NCBI RefSeq assembly: GCF_021653995.1
Contig: NZ_JAJJOZ010000008.1
Location: 62,001 to 126,000 of the forward strand
From: Allopusillimonas lactea
Lineage (GTDB): Bacteria > Pseudomonadota > Gammaproteobacteria > Burkholderiales > Burkholderiaceae_B
Length of the DNA stretch: 64,000 bases
Direction of reading: 5' to 3'
Below are positions 25,246 through 33,654 of this stretch, piece after piece (position 1 is the stretch's first letter; the number at the start of each line of letters is the position of its first letter). Made by a program: the position numbers and the translations under genes. Below the pieces are notes generated by a model, which was not told the origin of the DNA, made no database searches, and was given only the letters and a program-made list of their open reading frames with translations.

Positions 25246-26893
25246 CTTTCTTCTCCATCCACGAGCGCAGCACCATGGCGACGGCGCGCGGGTCCTTAAT
25301 CGCCATTTCGCGGGCGGTCTTTAGGTTGTCTTCGTAGCGGTTCAGCTCGTTGGCCAGGCGCTCGGCGGCTTCCGCTTGCTCGCGGGCCTTGTCCTGCTGA
25401 ACCTGGTCGGCCTCCACCTCGGCCTGCGCGCGTGCACGCTCGGCCACCATCGGCCTGCCGATGACGCGCCACAAGATGTAGACAAGCAGGGCGATGACGA
25501 GATACTGCAGAAGCTTCATGCCGTATTCGAGATAAACGGGGTTCTCCCAGAAATGCGGCGTAATGGAGATGGGGTCGTTGAACTGGCTGTTGACCACACT
25601 CAGTGTGTCTCCGCGTTCCTCGGAATAGCCCATGGCTTGGCGCACCAGCTGATCCAGCTTCTGCATGTCCTGGGCGGTGAGTGGCTTCAGGCCCTCATCG
25701 GTGAAGCGATAGTTGACAACCACCGCGGCGGACAGACGGCGAAGCGTGCCAGCGGGGCCTTTGACGTGGTTGATGGTGCGATCAACCTCATAGTTCACCG
25801 TGGCATCGTCGCGCTGTGAACCGCTGCCCTGTTGTGCGGTGTTCTGCGTTGTGCCCAGCGTCTGGGCGCCTGCGGTACTGTTGGCGGGGTTGTTGTCCTG
25901 ATTGGCGGCCGGCGGCGTCTGGATAGGAGCGGTCGCATTGGCGGGCGGCTGGTTGGTGAGCGCGCCGGGTACGCCTTCGGGCGGAAGCATATTGCGCTGT
26001 AAGGATGAACTGGTCTGCTTGCTGCGCACCGCGGCCTGGCCGGGCTCCTGGTTGGGTCGGTAGACTTCGGAGGTCTGTTCCCGCTGCGAAAAATCCACGT
26101 CCGCAGTCACTTGAGCGCGCACGTTACCAGGGCCTACCAATGGATTGAGCAGAGTAAGAATGCGCTGAACGGTGCGTTGTTCGATGTCGTTGACTAGGCC
26201 ACGGCGTGCATTTTCGGCGCCTGCCTCACCGGCTGGCGCCGAGAGCAAGCGGCCATCCTGATCTACAACGGATACATCGGCCGCGTTCAAGTGCGGCACA
26301 CTGGACGATACCAGCCATGCAATAGCATTTACCTGGGCGTCGCTCAGCGTACGCCCTGGATAGAGCGTGAGCAGTACAGAGGCAGTGGGCGGTTGACGGT
26401 CACGCACAAACAGCGATTCGCGCGGAATCGCCAGGTGAACCCGCGCGGCCTGCACGGCGTGCAACGACTTGATTGAATTGGCCAGCTCACCTTCGAGCGC
26501 GCGCTGGTAGGTAACTTGCTCGGTAAACTGGCTGGCGCCAAAGCGTGACTGATCGAGTAATTCGAAACCTGCCGTGCCACTACGCGGCAGGCCCTGTTGA
26601 GCCAGGGCTAAGCGTACTTCATGCACCTTGTCTTCGGGGACCATGATGGCCTGCCCACCGCCTGATAACTGGTAGGGCACGTTCATCTGCCCCAGCGCTG
26701 CCACAATTGCGCCGCCGTCGCGGTCTTCGAGGTTGGTGAACAGAACGCTGTATGCAGGGCCGCGCGACCACAGTACCGCCGCCGCCACGATTGCGATTAC
26801 TGCGGAAGCCACGGCCATTTGGATATGGCGTGGCCACGCCGCAGGCTTTGAGACTGTCTGCAGCCTTTCCTTCCACTGTGCTGCGATGCTCAT
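25232..26893 (-). CDS. fliF: Flagellar MS-ring protein FliF
   Basis: FliF forms the membrane MS ring. The start chosen is the ATG at 26893 (MSIAAQWKERLQTVSKPAAW), with GAGG six bases upstream, giving 553 residues. The longer frame (to 27112, or an ATG at 26980) has no good ribosome site. Two membrane segments (about residues 25-45 and 450-470) flank the periplasmic YscJ/FliF domain, which has LALAQQGLPRSGTAGFELLD. A Thr/Ala/Asn-rich linker lies around residues 305-365. The C-terminal tail binds FliG. It opens the leftward operon and is divergent from fliE. Confidence 0.96.
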   Translation of the reverse strand: MSIAAQWKERLQTVSKPAAWPRHIQMAVASAVIAIVAAAVLWSRGPAYSVLFTNLEDRDGGAIVAALGQMNVPYQLSGGGQAIMVPEDKVHEVRLALAQQGLPRSGTAGFELLDQSRFGASQFTEQVTYQRALEGELANSIKSLHAVQAARVHLAIPRESLFVRDRQPPTASVLLTLYPGRTLSDAQVNAIAWLVSSSVPHLNAADVSVVDQDGRLLSAPAGEAGAENARRGLVNDIEQRTVQRILTLLNPLVGPGNVRAQVTADVDFSQREQTSEVYRPNQEPGQAAVRSKQTSSSLQRNMLPPEGVPGALTNQPPANATAPIQTPPAANQDNNPANSTAGAQTLGTTQNTAQQGSGSQRDDATVNYEVDRTINHVKGPAGTLRRLSAAVVVNYRFTDEGLKPLTAQDMQKLDQLVRQAMGYSEERGDTLSVVNSQFNDPISITPHFWENPVYLEYGMKLLQYLVIALLVYILWRVIGRPMVAERARAQAEVEADQVQQDKAREQAEAAERLANELNRYEDNLKTAREMAIKDPRAVAMVLRSWMEKKDANR

Positions 26894-27223
26894 TGGATGC
26901 CTCGGAGGCCCTTGGACGACAGATGGGTGCGGCAGAACGGCAGGCAAATGGAGAGCAGGGAGTACATGCGGCGTGGACATAGGTAAGAGAGCCTGAATTA
27001 TCGCGGCGGTGCGGAGCAGAGCAAGCACCGAAAAGCGCTGGTTTTCGCCGTCATTTAGCTTCTTATGCGTGGCCGCGCCGGCACATGCGCGGCGTGCTTG
27101 CGTTTGCCCCACTAAAGCCTGAACTGGTGGCCTTTATGGCATCAGACGTAGGGTTCGGGGAGGGCGGGGGAACGGTACAGTAGAGCCCAAATTTATCATT
27201 CGGCTTTAGGCCGTACTGTTCTC

Positions 27224-27556
27224 ATGGCCATTCAGCACCTGTCCGCGATTGAAAACATGCTTGCGCAAATGCGCGCCGTTGCCCAGGCCGCGTCGTCCAC
27301 TGCCCCTGCCCGCGTCGATGCGCTTGGCGAGAATGGGGGGTTTGCCGATGCGCTGGCTCGCTCACTGGCGCGCGTGTCCACCATGCAGAATGCTGCCGCT
27401 GCGCAAGGTCGCGCCTTCGAGCTTGGCGCGCCAGACATAGCCTTGAATGATGTCATGATCGATATGCAGAAGGCGGGTATAGCCTTCCAGGCTACCGTCC
27501 AGGTGCGCAACAGGTTGGTGGCCGCCTACCAGGAAATCGCCAGCATGCCCGTGTAG
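27224..27556 (+). CDS. fliE: Flagellar hook-basal body protein FliE
   Basis: FliE joins the MS ring to the rod. The 110-residue product ends with the conserved FliE block LNDVMIDMQKAGIAFQATVQ, VRNRLVAAYQEIASMPV. It stands alone on the plus strand, divergent from fliF with about 330 bases between start codons; that gap should hold promoters for both, but no sigma-28 match is present there. Confidence 0.97.
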   Translation: MAIQHLSAIENMLAQMRAVAQAASSTAPARVDALGENGGFADALARSLARVSTMQNAAAAQGRAFELGAPDIALNDVMIDMQKAGIAFQATVQVRNRLVAAYQEIASMPV

Positions 27557-27687
27557 TGCAGGCATTTCAATGCCCGCCATTGGGTGGCGTCTGGTCGTGA
27601 ACGTTTTACAATAATCGCGCCCGCATCTCAGATTTTACTCAACGGCCCTCTCGACATACAAGCCGTTTTCCCTTTCCGTCGCCTGGC

Positions 27688-28083
27688 TCAGTCCATAAGC
27701 GACGGTTTTTTTTGCGAAGTGCTTTCCAGGCTATACAGCCAGGCCAGAAGGCTGGCCACGGCCTCATACAGAGCCGGAGGGATTTGCGCATCTAATTCCA
27801 GTCGCATCAGCACGCTCACCAGTTCAGGTGATTCATGCACGTGCAGGCCATGGTCGCGTGCAGCGCGGATGATGCTCTCGGCGACTGTGCCGTAGCCTTT
27901 GGCCACCACGCGCGGCGCAGCCTGCTTGCCATCGTACGCTAGCGCAACCGCGACCGGGCGGTGGGTTGGGGCGGAGCGTTGATCCATTGCGTTGCGTTGA
28001 TCGCTTATATTTCGCTGATCGGGTGAGGTTTCGTGCAAACCGTCCTGCGCACCGCTGTGCCCGCGTCCATGTGAATGGTTCAT
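27688..28083 (-). CDS. FlhB C-terminal-domain paralogue (FhlB-like)
   Basis: This 131-residue protein matches only the cytoplasmic C-terminal domain of FlhB, the export specificity switch, without FlhB's membrane part. Visible blocks are VAVALAYDGKQAAPRVVAKG and IPPALYEAVASLLAWLY. Just before it lies APTHRPVAV; FlhB self-cleaves at NPTH, so the PTH is kept but the cleavage asparagine is replaced by alanine. The N-terminal 38 residues are His/Asp/Gln/Arg-rich with DQRNISDQRNAMDQRS repeats. It overlaps the FliK-like gene upstream by four bases (ATGA). A soluble FlhB-like domain could compete with or back up FlhB in substrate switching. The family is known as FhlB or FlhX. Confidence 0.85.
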   Translation of the reverse strand: MNHSHGRGHSGAQDGLHETSPDQRNISDQRNAMDQRSAPTHRPVAVALAYDGKQAAPRVVAKGYGTVAESIIRAARDHGLHVHESPELVSVLMRLELDAQIPPALYEAVASLLAWLYSLESTSQKKPSLMD

Positions 28084-29567
28084 TCCTCATGCCCCGGTGG
28101 TGCTGGTGATGCCGATGATGCTGGTGTCGCTGGCAGGACTTCGCCGCCGGCTATCGAAAGTTGATCCAGCGTCAAGCCCTGCCGAACCCAGCCGCTGCGC
28201 AGCTCGCCCAGCCCGGCCCGCATCATGTCCGCCGTCGCATCGCCCGCAAGCAGCTCGGCGCTCAGGCGCTCTGCCGTCAGTGCTAGCCGGGCCTCCACGC
28301 GACCCAGTAATGGCAGGTCGATGACCAGTCGCGTATGCCAGTGCGGCACTGCGGCGCCGTGATCGTCTTCGCGTTCTTCGCGCCGTACTTCCCAATTGAG
28401 CGGCGTGTCGGGCCAGGCTGTTCCTTGCCATGCAATTGCCTGGTTGGCCAGTGCCTCCAATTGCTGACGCACCAGCAGTTGTTCTTCTGGCGCAAGATCG
28501 GCCAGCTCTTGAGGCGACCCGCTAGACGAGACTGGCCGCGCGAGGGCTTTGGGTTCGCGCTGCAGGCGCTCAAGCGGGTAGCGGCCTGCGGACATTCTTG
28601 CGATATGGGATTCATAGAACAGGCCGCTTTCCTGCAGGGCCTGCGCCAAGGCGGAGGTGAGTTGGGCGGTCAGCGGAGAAGCGCCTGCGCTGGCATGCAC
28701 GACGGCCTGTGCAGCCGACGCCGAACCAACGCCAGCTCCGCTCATTCCCGCCTCGCCGGCCTGTACCGCCGTGCTGCTCGTTACCGCCTGAATGCTGGCG
28801 GACGGTAGTCCGGTGCCGGGCAGGCTGCCGGGCGGCGTCATGTTCTGGCCTGCCCTGGTAAGCCCTTGTCCGGCAGACAGCGTACCCTGCGCAGTGGATG
28901 AGCCTGCCGCTTGCGGGCCGCCGGGTGCTTGCATGGCATCTGTGTCGCCGATGCCTGCGCCAGCCTGTCCTGGTGCGCTTGCGCGCCCGGCACTAGCATG
29001 AGCAGTGGTTCGCGTGGTGGTTTGTGCGGTGTGTGCGCCTGTTGTGGGCTGCGCCGCAGCGGCCGCGCCTTCGGACGCTAAGGCGCCAGAAACGGGTACG
29101 CCAGATCCTGCTGTGTTGCCCCCTTGTTGCGGTTGACCCCGCTGCCCGAGCACCAGCAACGGCGTGTGCCCTTGCACAGGCGGCGCGTTGCCGGGGTAGC
29201 GCGCCAGCAAGGCGAGAATCACCCGAGCGGCATGACCCAGCGTGGTAGGCGCGGAGGGTGTGGATGTGTTGTCGGTAGTCGTATGGCCCGTCGAGCCGCT
29301 CGCAACACGTGCCTGCAGCTCCGCATTGCTGACCCGAGAGCGGCTGCCGGTGGTGTTCTCGCGTCGGGCATGATCGACCGCTTCGCGTGGATCGCGGCGC
29401 GGATCGTTTTCGATGGCAGGTATGCGTTCGGACGTTGGCGGTTGGCTGACGGCATCGGGCCGCGCACCCGAAGCAACATTGGCCTGGACGGACAGGGTCG
29501 TGCCCAGCGCGGCATCCAAGCGTTGTACCAGCAATGTGCCAAGTGAAGAAGGGCCGCCTGGGCTCAT
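28080..29567 (-). CDS. Second FliK-like protein (Flg_hook C-terminal domain)
   Basis: This 495-residue protein has a long Ala/Gly/Ser/Thr/Gln-rich region (residues about 60-310) and a compact C-terminal domain (about 380-475) with HTRLVIDLPLLGRVEARLAL, LSAELLAGDATADMMRAGLG and ELRSGWVRQGLTLDQLSIAG. The pattern resembles the Flg_hook domain of FliK-type proteins, though it lacks the canonical PPELG segment seen in the other FliK of this window. It overlaps the FlhB-paralogue gene and lies 24 bases after fliT. The pairing suggests a partner for the FlhB-like domain; a role in hook-length or filament-cap export switching is inference. Confidence 0.75.
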   Translation of the reverse strand: MSPGGPSSLGTLLVQRLDAALGTTLSVQANVASGARPDAVSQPPTSERIPAIENDPRRDPREAVDHARRENTTGSRSRVSNAELQARVASGSTGHTTTDNTSTPSAPTTLGHAARVILALLARYPGNAPPVQGHTPLLVLGQRGQPQQGGNTAGSGVPVSGALASEGAAAAAQPTTGAHTAQTTTRTTAHASAGRASAPGQAGAGIGDTDAMQAPGGPQAAGSSTAQGTLSAGQGLTRAGQNMTPPGSLPGTGLPSASIQAVTSSTAVQAGEAGMSGAGVGSASAAQAVVHASAGASPLTAQLTSALAQALQESGLFYESHIARMSAGRYPLERLQREPKALARPVSSSGSPQELADLAPEEQLLVRQQLEALANQAIAWQGTAWPDTPLNWEVRREEREDDHGAAVPHWHTRLVIDLPLLGRVEARLALTAERLSAELLAGDATADMMRAGLGELRSGWVRQGLTLDQLSIAGGEVLPATPASSASPAPPGHEE

Positions 29568-29591
29568 GGATTACGGTAACAAAACCCGGTG

Positions 29592-29936
29592 TCAGGAACC
29601 GGATTGCTGATAATAGGCGTGCAGTACGGCGCGCTGCTGCTTGAGGCCACCCAGCAGCATTGCCAGGCGGTCCATTTCAGGCGAGATCAGCGAGCGAACG
29701 CTGGCATCGTCTTCGAGAATGCGCGCCAGTAGGCGTTTGCGCAGCATGCGCTCTTGCTCATCACAGGGTTCAGGGCAGTCTCGGAGCTTTTCAACTGCCG
29801 CGTGATAATCCACGCCCAAGCTGGCCACTTCGCGCCAATGCTGGGCCTTGGCCTCGAGCAGCATCTGTCGGACGATCCGAGCGATGGTTTCGTAGCGGGG
29901 GAGTACAGGGCGTTCGGTCATACTTTCGATCATCAT
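29592..29936 (-). CDS. fliT: Flagellar export chaperone FliT (probable)
   Basis: This small helical protein of about 114 residues lies directly after fliS, where FliT, the chaperone for the cap protein FliD, is encoded. The helices YETIARIVRQMLLEAKAQHW, REVASLGVDYHAAVEKLRD and QQRAVLHAYYQQSGS fit the FliT pattern. The start is uncertain: ATG at 29936 or 29933, ATG further in (MTERPVL), or a TTG at 29966 that would overlap fliS. Family sequences are divergent, so position is the main evidence. Confidence 0.78.
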   Translation of the reverse strand: MMIESMTERPVLPRYETIARIVRQMLLEAKAQHWREVASLGVDYHAAVEKLRDCPEPCDEQERMLRKRLLARILEDDASVRSLISPEMDRLAMLLGGLKQQRAVLHAYYQQSGS

Positions 29937-29949
29937 CGTTGCCAGCTGC

Positions 29950-30366
29950 TCAGGCGGGAGCACCAACCGCAGTGCGCCATGCGTCGCCGATATCCGTCAG
30001 CATGCGCTCGGCAAGGTCGAGTTTCTCGGCGTCTGCATTCAGGTTCGCCAACAACAGGTTGCGGATGATGAGTTCATAGACCGCAATCAAGTTGATCGCC
30101 AGTTCCCCGCCCGCATCCTTGTCGACGCTGGCCTTCAAGCCGCTGTCGACAATGTCAATGGCTTTGGAGATTGCCATGCCGCGGCCCTGCGAGTCGCCCT
30201 GCTGCATATGCAGTCGCGCCTTCAGGATCGCTGCACGCGCGCCGTCGAACAACAGCGTGATGAGATGTTCTGGGCTGGCGCTCAAAACCTGCGTTTCGAG
30301 GCCGACGCTCGCGTAGGCGCGAGTTGCGTGGCGGCCGCCGGTCGGGCGGGGGTGGGCGTATGTCAT
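29950..30366 (-). CDS. fliS: Flagellin export chaperone FliS
   Basis: FliS binds the C-terminus of flagellin and prevents premature polymerisation. The 138-residue protein shows the FliS pattern: YASVGLETQVLSASPEHLIT, LLFDGARAAILKARLHMQQG and DIVDSGLKASVDKDAGGELA. It overlaps the fliD stop by four bases (ATGA), so cap protein and flagellin chaperone are translationally coupled. Confidence 0.95.
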   Translation of the reverse strand: MTYAHPRPTGGRHATRAYASVGLETQVLSASPEHLITLLFDGARAAILKARLHMQQGDSQGRGMAISKAIDIVDSGLKASVDKDAGGELAINLIAVYELIIRNLLLANLNADAEKLDLAERMLTDIGDAWRTAVGAPA

Positions 30367-31775
30367 TTTTTATTACTGCTACTGCTGCTTAGGTTGGCGA
30401 GTTGTTGGGTGAGATAAGAGCTGATGGAATTCATTTGCGCCAGCGTGGAATCGAGTTGGATGAACTGCTTGCGCATGCTTTCCATCTTGACGTCGATGCG
30501 ATCCGACGTGGCCTGGTATTGCTTTTCAAGGTCTTTCAGCGTGGCAGTCATACTGTCGGACGCCAGGCTGATTGTGCCGCCGCTTTTGGTGTAGCGATCA
30601 GACACTGCACTGGCTTTGGTGGCAATGCCGCCAGTGTCGGAGAACAGCTTGCGCACATCGACCATGTTGGCCTTCAGGGCCGCGTCCAGCTTGGTGTTGT
30701 CGATGACGAGCTTGCCTTCCTTTGGATCGGTGGTAATGCCTATCTGTGCAAGGGTGGCGAACGCGCCCGAGTTCTGGGCCGTGTTCAGCGCGCCACGAAG
30801 CTCCGACTGTACGCTGCGCGCCAGGCTGTCGCCCGTGAGCGCGCTGGCTGTCTGGTTGTCGACGTTGTAGGTGGTCAACGATTTGATGATGCCCTGCAGG
30901 CTGTTGTACGTATCGACAAATGTCTTGATGGCCCCGCTGGTGACGCTGTCGTTTGCTGTAATCGACAGCGATTCGGGCTTGCCGGCCGTTGTGGTCTGGG
31001 CCAGTGTAAGCGTCACACCTTCGATCGCACCATCAATCGTATTACTTTGGTTGGTGACGGAAATACCGTTGACCACCACGCTTGCGTTAGTGGCGGCGGT
31101 TTCAGCCAGGTTAGGGTTGGGCGCGCCGCCTTTATCGAAACCGAACAGGGCATTGACACCCGATACATCCGAGGCGCCGTCCGCCGCCGCAACGGTGATG
31201 GACTGGACTGCAGCATCGGTGCCCGTTGCCTGCGATGTGAGCAGCAGGCGATGGGGATTGGCGCTGCCGTCATTGACCAGTGTGGCGTTCACACCCAGGC
31301 CGCTCTGTTCGTTGATCGCCTTGACGATGCCTTCGAGCGAGGAGTTGGCCTGAGAGACAGTAACAGCCTTGCTGGAGCCATTTGCAAGTGTGACGGTAAG
31401 CGTGACGTCGCCCGCAGCCAGCGTGCTTGTACGGCTTGCCTGGCCTGTGCCGGTAAGTGTCTGGCGGGTGGCTAGTGCTTGCACGTCTATCATGTATTCG
31501 CCGGCAATGGCTGCCGAGGTGGCGGTGGCGGTAAAGGCGCTGCCACCCGCCTTGGCCGTCATCGCACCGAAGGTTTCCGCCTTGCCCAGTGCGTCGGCTG
31601 CCGCTTTGAAAGCTTCAATGGCGCTTTTGATGGTGCCATAGCCGGACAGGCGGCTTTGTACCGCCTTGGCGCGCGTGTCGATCAGCGTGAGCGCACCGTT
31701 TTCGCTCTTGCGCAGATTCTCCAGCAGAGTGTCCAGGGGGAGCCCCGAACCGACCCCGATCGATGAAATAGCCAT
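30363..31775 (-). CDS. fliD: Flagellar filament capping protein FliD
   Basis: FliD caps the filament tip and folds incoming flagellin. The 470-residue protein starts MAISSIGVGSGLPLDTLLEN, the typical N-terminus, has repeated beta domains in the middle and ends with a coiled-coil helix (QFIQLDSTLAQMNSISSYLT) and a serine/lysine tail. The upstream gap of 117 bases to flaG contains a GC-rich hairpin but no clear promoter, so it likely shares the flaG sigma-28 promoter. Confidence 0.97.
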   Translation of the reverse strand: MAISSIGVGSGLPLDTLLENLRKSENGALTLIDTRAKAVQSRLSGYGTIKSAIEAFKAAADALGKAETFGAMTAKAGGSAFTATATSAAIAGEYMIDVQALATRQTLTGTGQASRTSTLAAGDVTLTVTLANGSSKAVTVSQANSSLEGIVKAINEQSGLGVNATLVNDGSANPHRLLLTSQATGTDAAVQSITVAAADGASDVSGVNALFGFDKGGAPNPNLAETAATNASVVVNGISVTNQSNTIDGAIEGVTLTLAQTTTAGKPESLSITANDSVTSGAIKTFVDTYNSLQGIIKSLTTYNVDNQTASALTGDSLARSVQSELRGALNTAQNSGAFATLAQIGITTDPKEGKLVIDNTKLDAALKANMVDVRKLFSDTGGIATKASAVSDRYTKSGGTISLASDSMTATLKDLEKQYQATSDRIDVKMESMRKQFIQLDSTLAQMNSISSYLTQQLANLSSSSSNKK

Positions 31776-31892
31776 TAAATTACTCCGTTGCGATATTGTC
31801 AGCGAGTTTGCGTCGCGCCAGTGGGTGTGAATGGCGGGCGAACGCCGCCTTGTTCAGCTTTTTGCGTGGGCCGGTATATATCTGGGCCCCGA

Positions 31893-32273
31893 TCAGGCCG
31901 TGGTGTTGACGCTGCGGCCCTGTAGTTGAGCAATCATCTTTGCTACCCGGATGACCGCCTCGGTGGGCACAGTGCGCAAGACATCGCCGGACTCACTGTC
32001 GATGATCGACACCACCACGCGATCAGTGTCAGGGTCGATATCGAAGCGCATGCCGGTCGACCACGCCTGCATATGGTTATTGACCGCCTCCAACGCCTTG
32101 TCGAGCGGGTCTTGCGGATACTGCTGCGCCTGGGCCTGCGTAGCATCGTTGCTAGTGCGGGTTTCGGCGGCCGCGGATATCTTTACCGCGGCGTCCGGCA
32201 ACGGCATAGGGCGCTGCTCCGCCAGCAGGTCGGCGGCCATGGGCACGGCGGCATAAGCGATCGGGTTGACCAT
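31893..32273 (-). CDS. flaG: Flagellar protein FlaG
   Basis: FlaG-family proteins affect filament length. This 126-residue product has the conserved C-terminal domain (about residues 60-120): DKALEAVNNHMQAWSTGMRF, DIDPDTDRVVVSIIDSESGD and VLRTVPTEAVIRVAKMIAQL. The N-terminal half is low complexity. It sits upstream of fliD on the same strand and has its own sigma-28 promoter at 32367-32393. Confidence 0.93.
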   Translation of the reverse strand: MVNPIAYAAVPMAADLLAEQRPMPLPDAAVKISAAAETRTSNDATQAQAQQYPQDPLDKALEAVNNHMQAWSTGMRFDIDPDTDRVVVSIIDSESGDVLRTVPTEAVIRVAKMIAQLQGRSVNTTA

Positions 32274-32366
32274 TCTGAAGCTCCAGTGGTGGTTCTTGCT
32301 CGACGTTCGGACGGCGTTCTACCGGGGTAGACGCATCCAAACAGGGTGCGCAACCCATCATGCGCG

Positions 32367-32393
32367 GTAACGGCGCGAGGCGGATTTTCTTTA
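32367..32393 (-). promoter_or_regulatory. Sigma-28 promoter of flaG-fliDST operon
   Basis: On the minus strand TAAAGAAA (32393-32386), an 11-base spacer and GCCGTTAC (32374-32367) match the sigma-28 consensus in order and spacing. It lies 94 bases before the flaG start. Its -10 box shares GCCGTTA with the flgM promoter. Confidence 0.77.
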
Positions 32394-32500
32394 ATTGATG
32401 GAACAGCCGAGGAAATCGCGCTCTGATCCTGTCAACACCCCGCAAGGCCCCGCCGGACAATATCCACTCCCCATCTCAACCTGTACGTACAGCTCCCTGC

Positions 32501-33259
32501 ATGCTTGGTACTGAAGACCAACTCGTCGCACAGTACGCGCCGCTGGTTCGCCGGCTTGCGCTGCAGATGGTTGCGCGCCTGCCGTCCAGCGTAGAGTTGG
32601 ACGACCTCATGCAGGCCGGCATGATGGGCCTGTTGGATGCGCTGCGCCGCTACCAGCGTACCGCGCAGGCGCAGTTCGAAACCTATGCCATCACACGCAT
32701 ACGCGGTGCCATGGTGGACGAATTGCGCAGCCAGGACTGGCTGCCGCGCTCTATGCGCAGCAAAGCCAAAGAGATCGAATTGGCCGTGGGCCGTTTGATG
32801 CCCCTTCTTGGCCGCCCCCCCACCGAGGCGGAAATCGCCGAGGAACTGGGCATCGGGCTGGCAGACTACCAGAAGATGCTGGAAGACGCCTGTGGCGTGC
32901 AGGTGATTCATTACGAAGACTTGGCGCGCCATCGGGAAGAGGGTGCTTCTATTCCCGAGCCCACCGGCGGTGGCGATGTCCCGCTCTGGGCATCCAACCC
33001 CTTGCGGCAACTGATGTCCAACGGCTTGCGCCATGCCTTGATTGAAGCCATCGAAGGCTTGCCTGAGCGTGAGCGTCTGTTGCTGGCCCTGCAGTTTGAG
33101 CACGACCTGAACCAGAAAGAAATCAGCGCCGTGATGGGCGTAACCGAAGGCCGCGTCTCGCAGTTGCGCTCACAAGCCGTCGCCCGCATCCGCGCCGCGC
33201 TGGCGCGTGATGACTGGCAGGAAGGCGTCGGTGAAGCAGCGTTGCAAGCGCTGATATAA
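32501..33259 (+). CDS. fliA: Flagellar sigma factor FliA (sigma-28)
   Basis: FliA directs RNA polymerase to late flagellar and chemotaxis promoters. The 252-residue protein has region 2 (ELDDLMQAGMMGLLDALRRY and FETYAITRIRGAMVDELRSQ, followed by DWLPRS), region 3 (RPPTEAEIAEELGI) and region 4 (NQKEISAVMGVTEGRVSQLR). All sigma-28 landmarks are intact. It is divergent from flaG with 227 bases between starts. No sigma-28 site was seen before fliA itself, so another factor probably starts it. Confidence 0.97.
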   Translation: MLGTEDQLVAQYAPLVRRLALQMVARLPSSVELDDLMQAGMMGLLDALRRYQRTAQAQFETYAITRIRGAMVDELRSQDWLPRSMRSKAKEIELAVGRLMPLLGRPPTEAEIAEELGIGLADYQKMLEDACGVQVIHYEDLARHREEGASIPEPTGGGDVPLWASNPLRQLMSNGLRHALIEAIEGLPERERLLLALQFEHDLNQKEISAVMGVTEGRVSQLRSQAVARIRAALARDDWQEGVGEAALQALI

Positions 33260-33530
33260 AGGGGGCTTCCTCGGCTGCGACGTCGGCGGCCAGCCGCTTT
33301 GCGTTACGCCTTTGCTTGGCTTGTCCGCTGGCTTGGCTTGTGTTGTCGCGCTGTGTAGTAGCACCCCATGCCCATAGCGCTGTGCTCCGTCTCCACCGCC
33401 GCCTCCACACTGCGGTCCCGCCTCGTGCCGCTGTTCTAGTTTTATGAGCGGCGACACGCTGGACGCGCCCAGCTTTTATGCCCAGGTTGCCGTATTGCGA
33501 CAAGCATTTTGAAGCGCCTTGCCTGCCTAA
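33260..33530. other. Non-coding gap after fliA
   Basis: I see no credible gene between the fliA stop and the palindrome at 33531. The stretch is GC-rich, with repeated CGCTT/GGCTTG-like words and no clear terminator with a U-tract. The minus-strand open frame here has no recognisable domain and no ribosome site. Confidence 0.5.
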
Positions 33531-33555
33531 TAAGATATATTTAATATGTATCTTA
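33531..33555. promoter_or_regulatory. NsrR-like palindrome upstream of hemerythrin gene
   Basis: A 25-base AT-rich palindrome (TAAGATATAT, then TTAATATGTATCTTA) has 10 of 12 positions symmetric. The half-sites AAGAT..ATTT and AAT..(G/C)TATCTT resemble the published NsrR operator (AAGATGYATTT and its complement). It stands out sharply against GC-rich surroundings, 100 bases before the hemerythrin-like gene, a family often under nitric-oxide control. Confidence 0.6.
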
Positions 33556-33654
33556 ATGCGTGGGCTGCACGCGCATTGTTCCTTTTTGCAGCCTCCCCAC
33601 GGCGGTCGCACATGGCTGTCGCGGCGGCATTACAACAATCAGCACGGAATCGCC

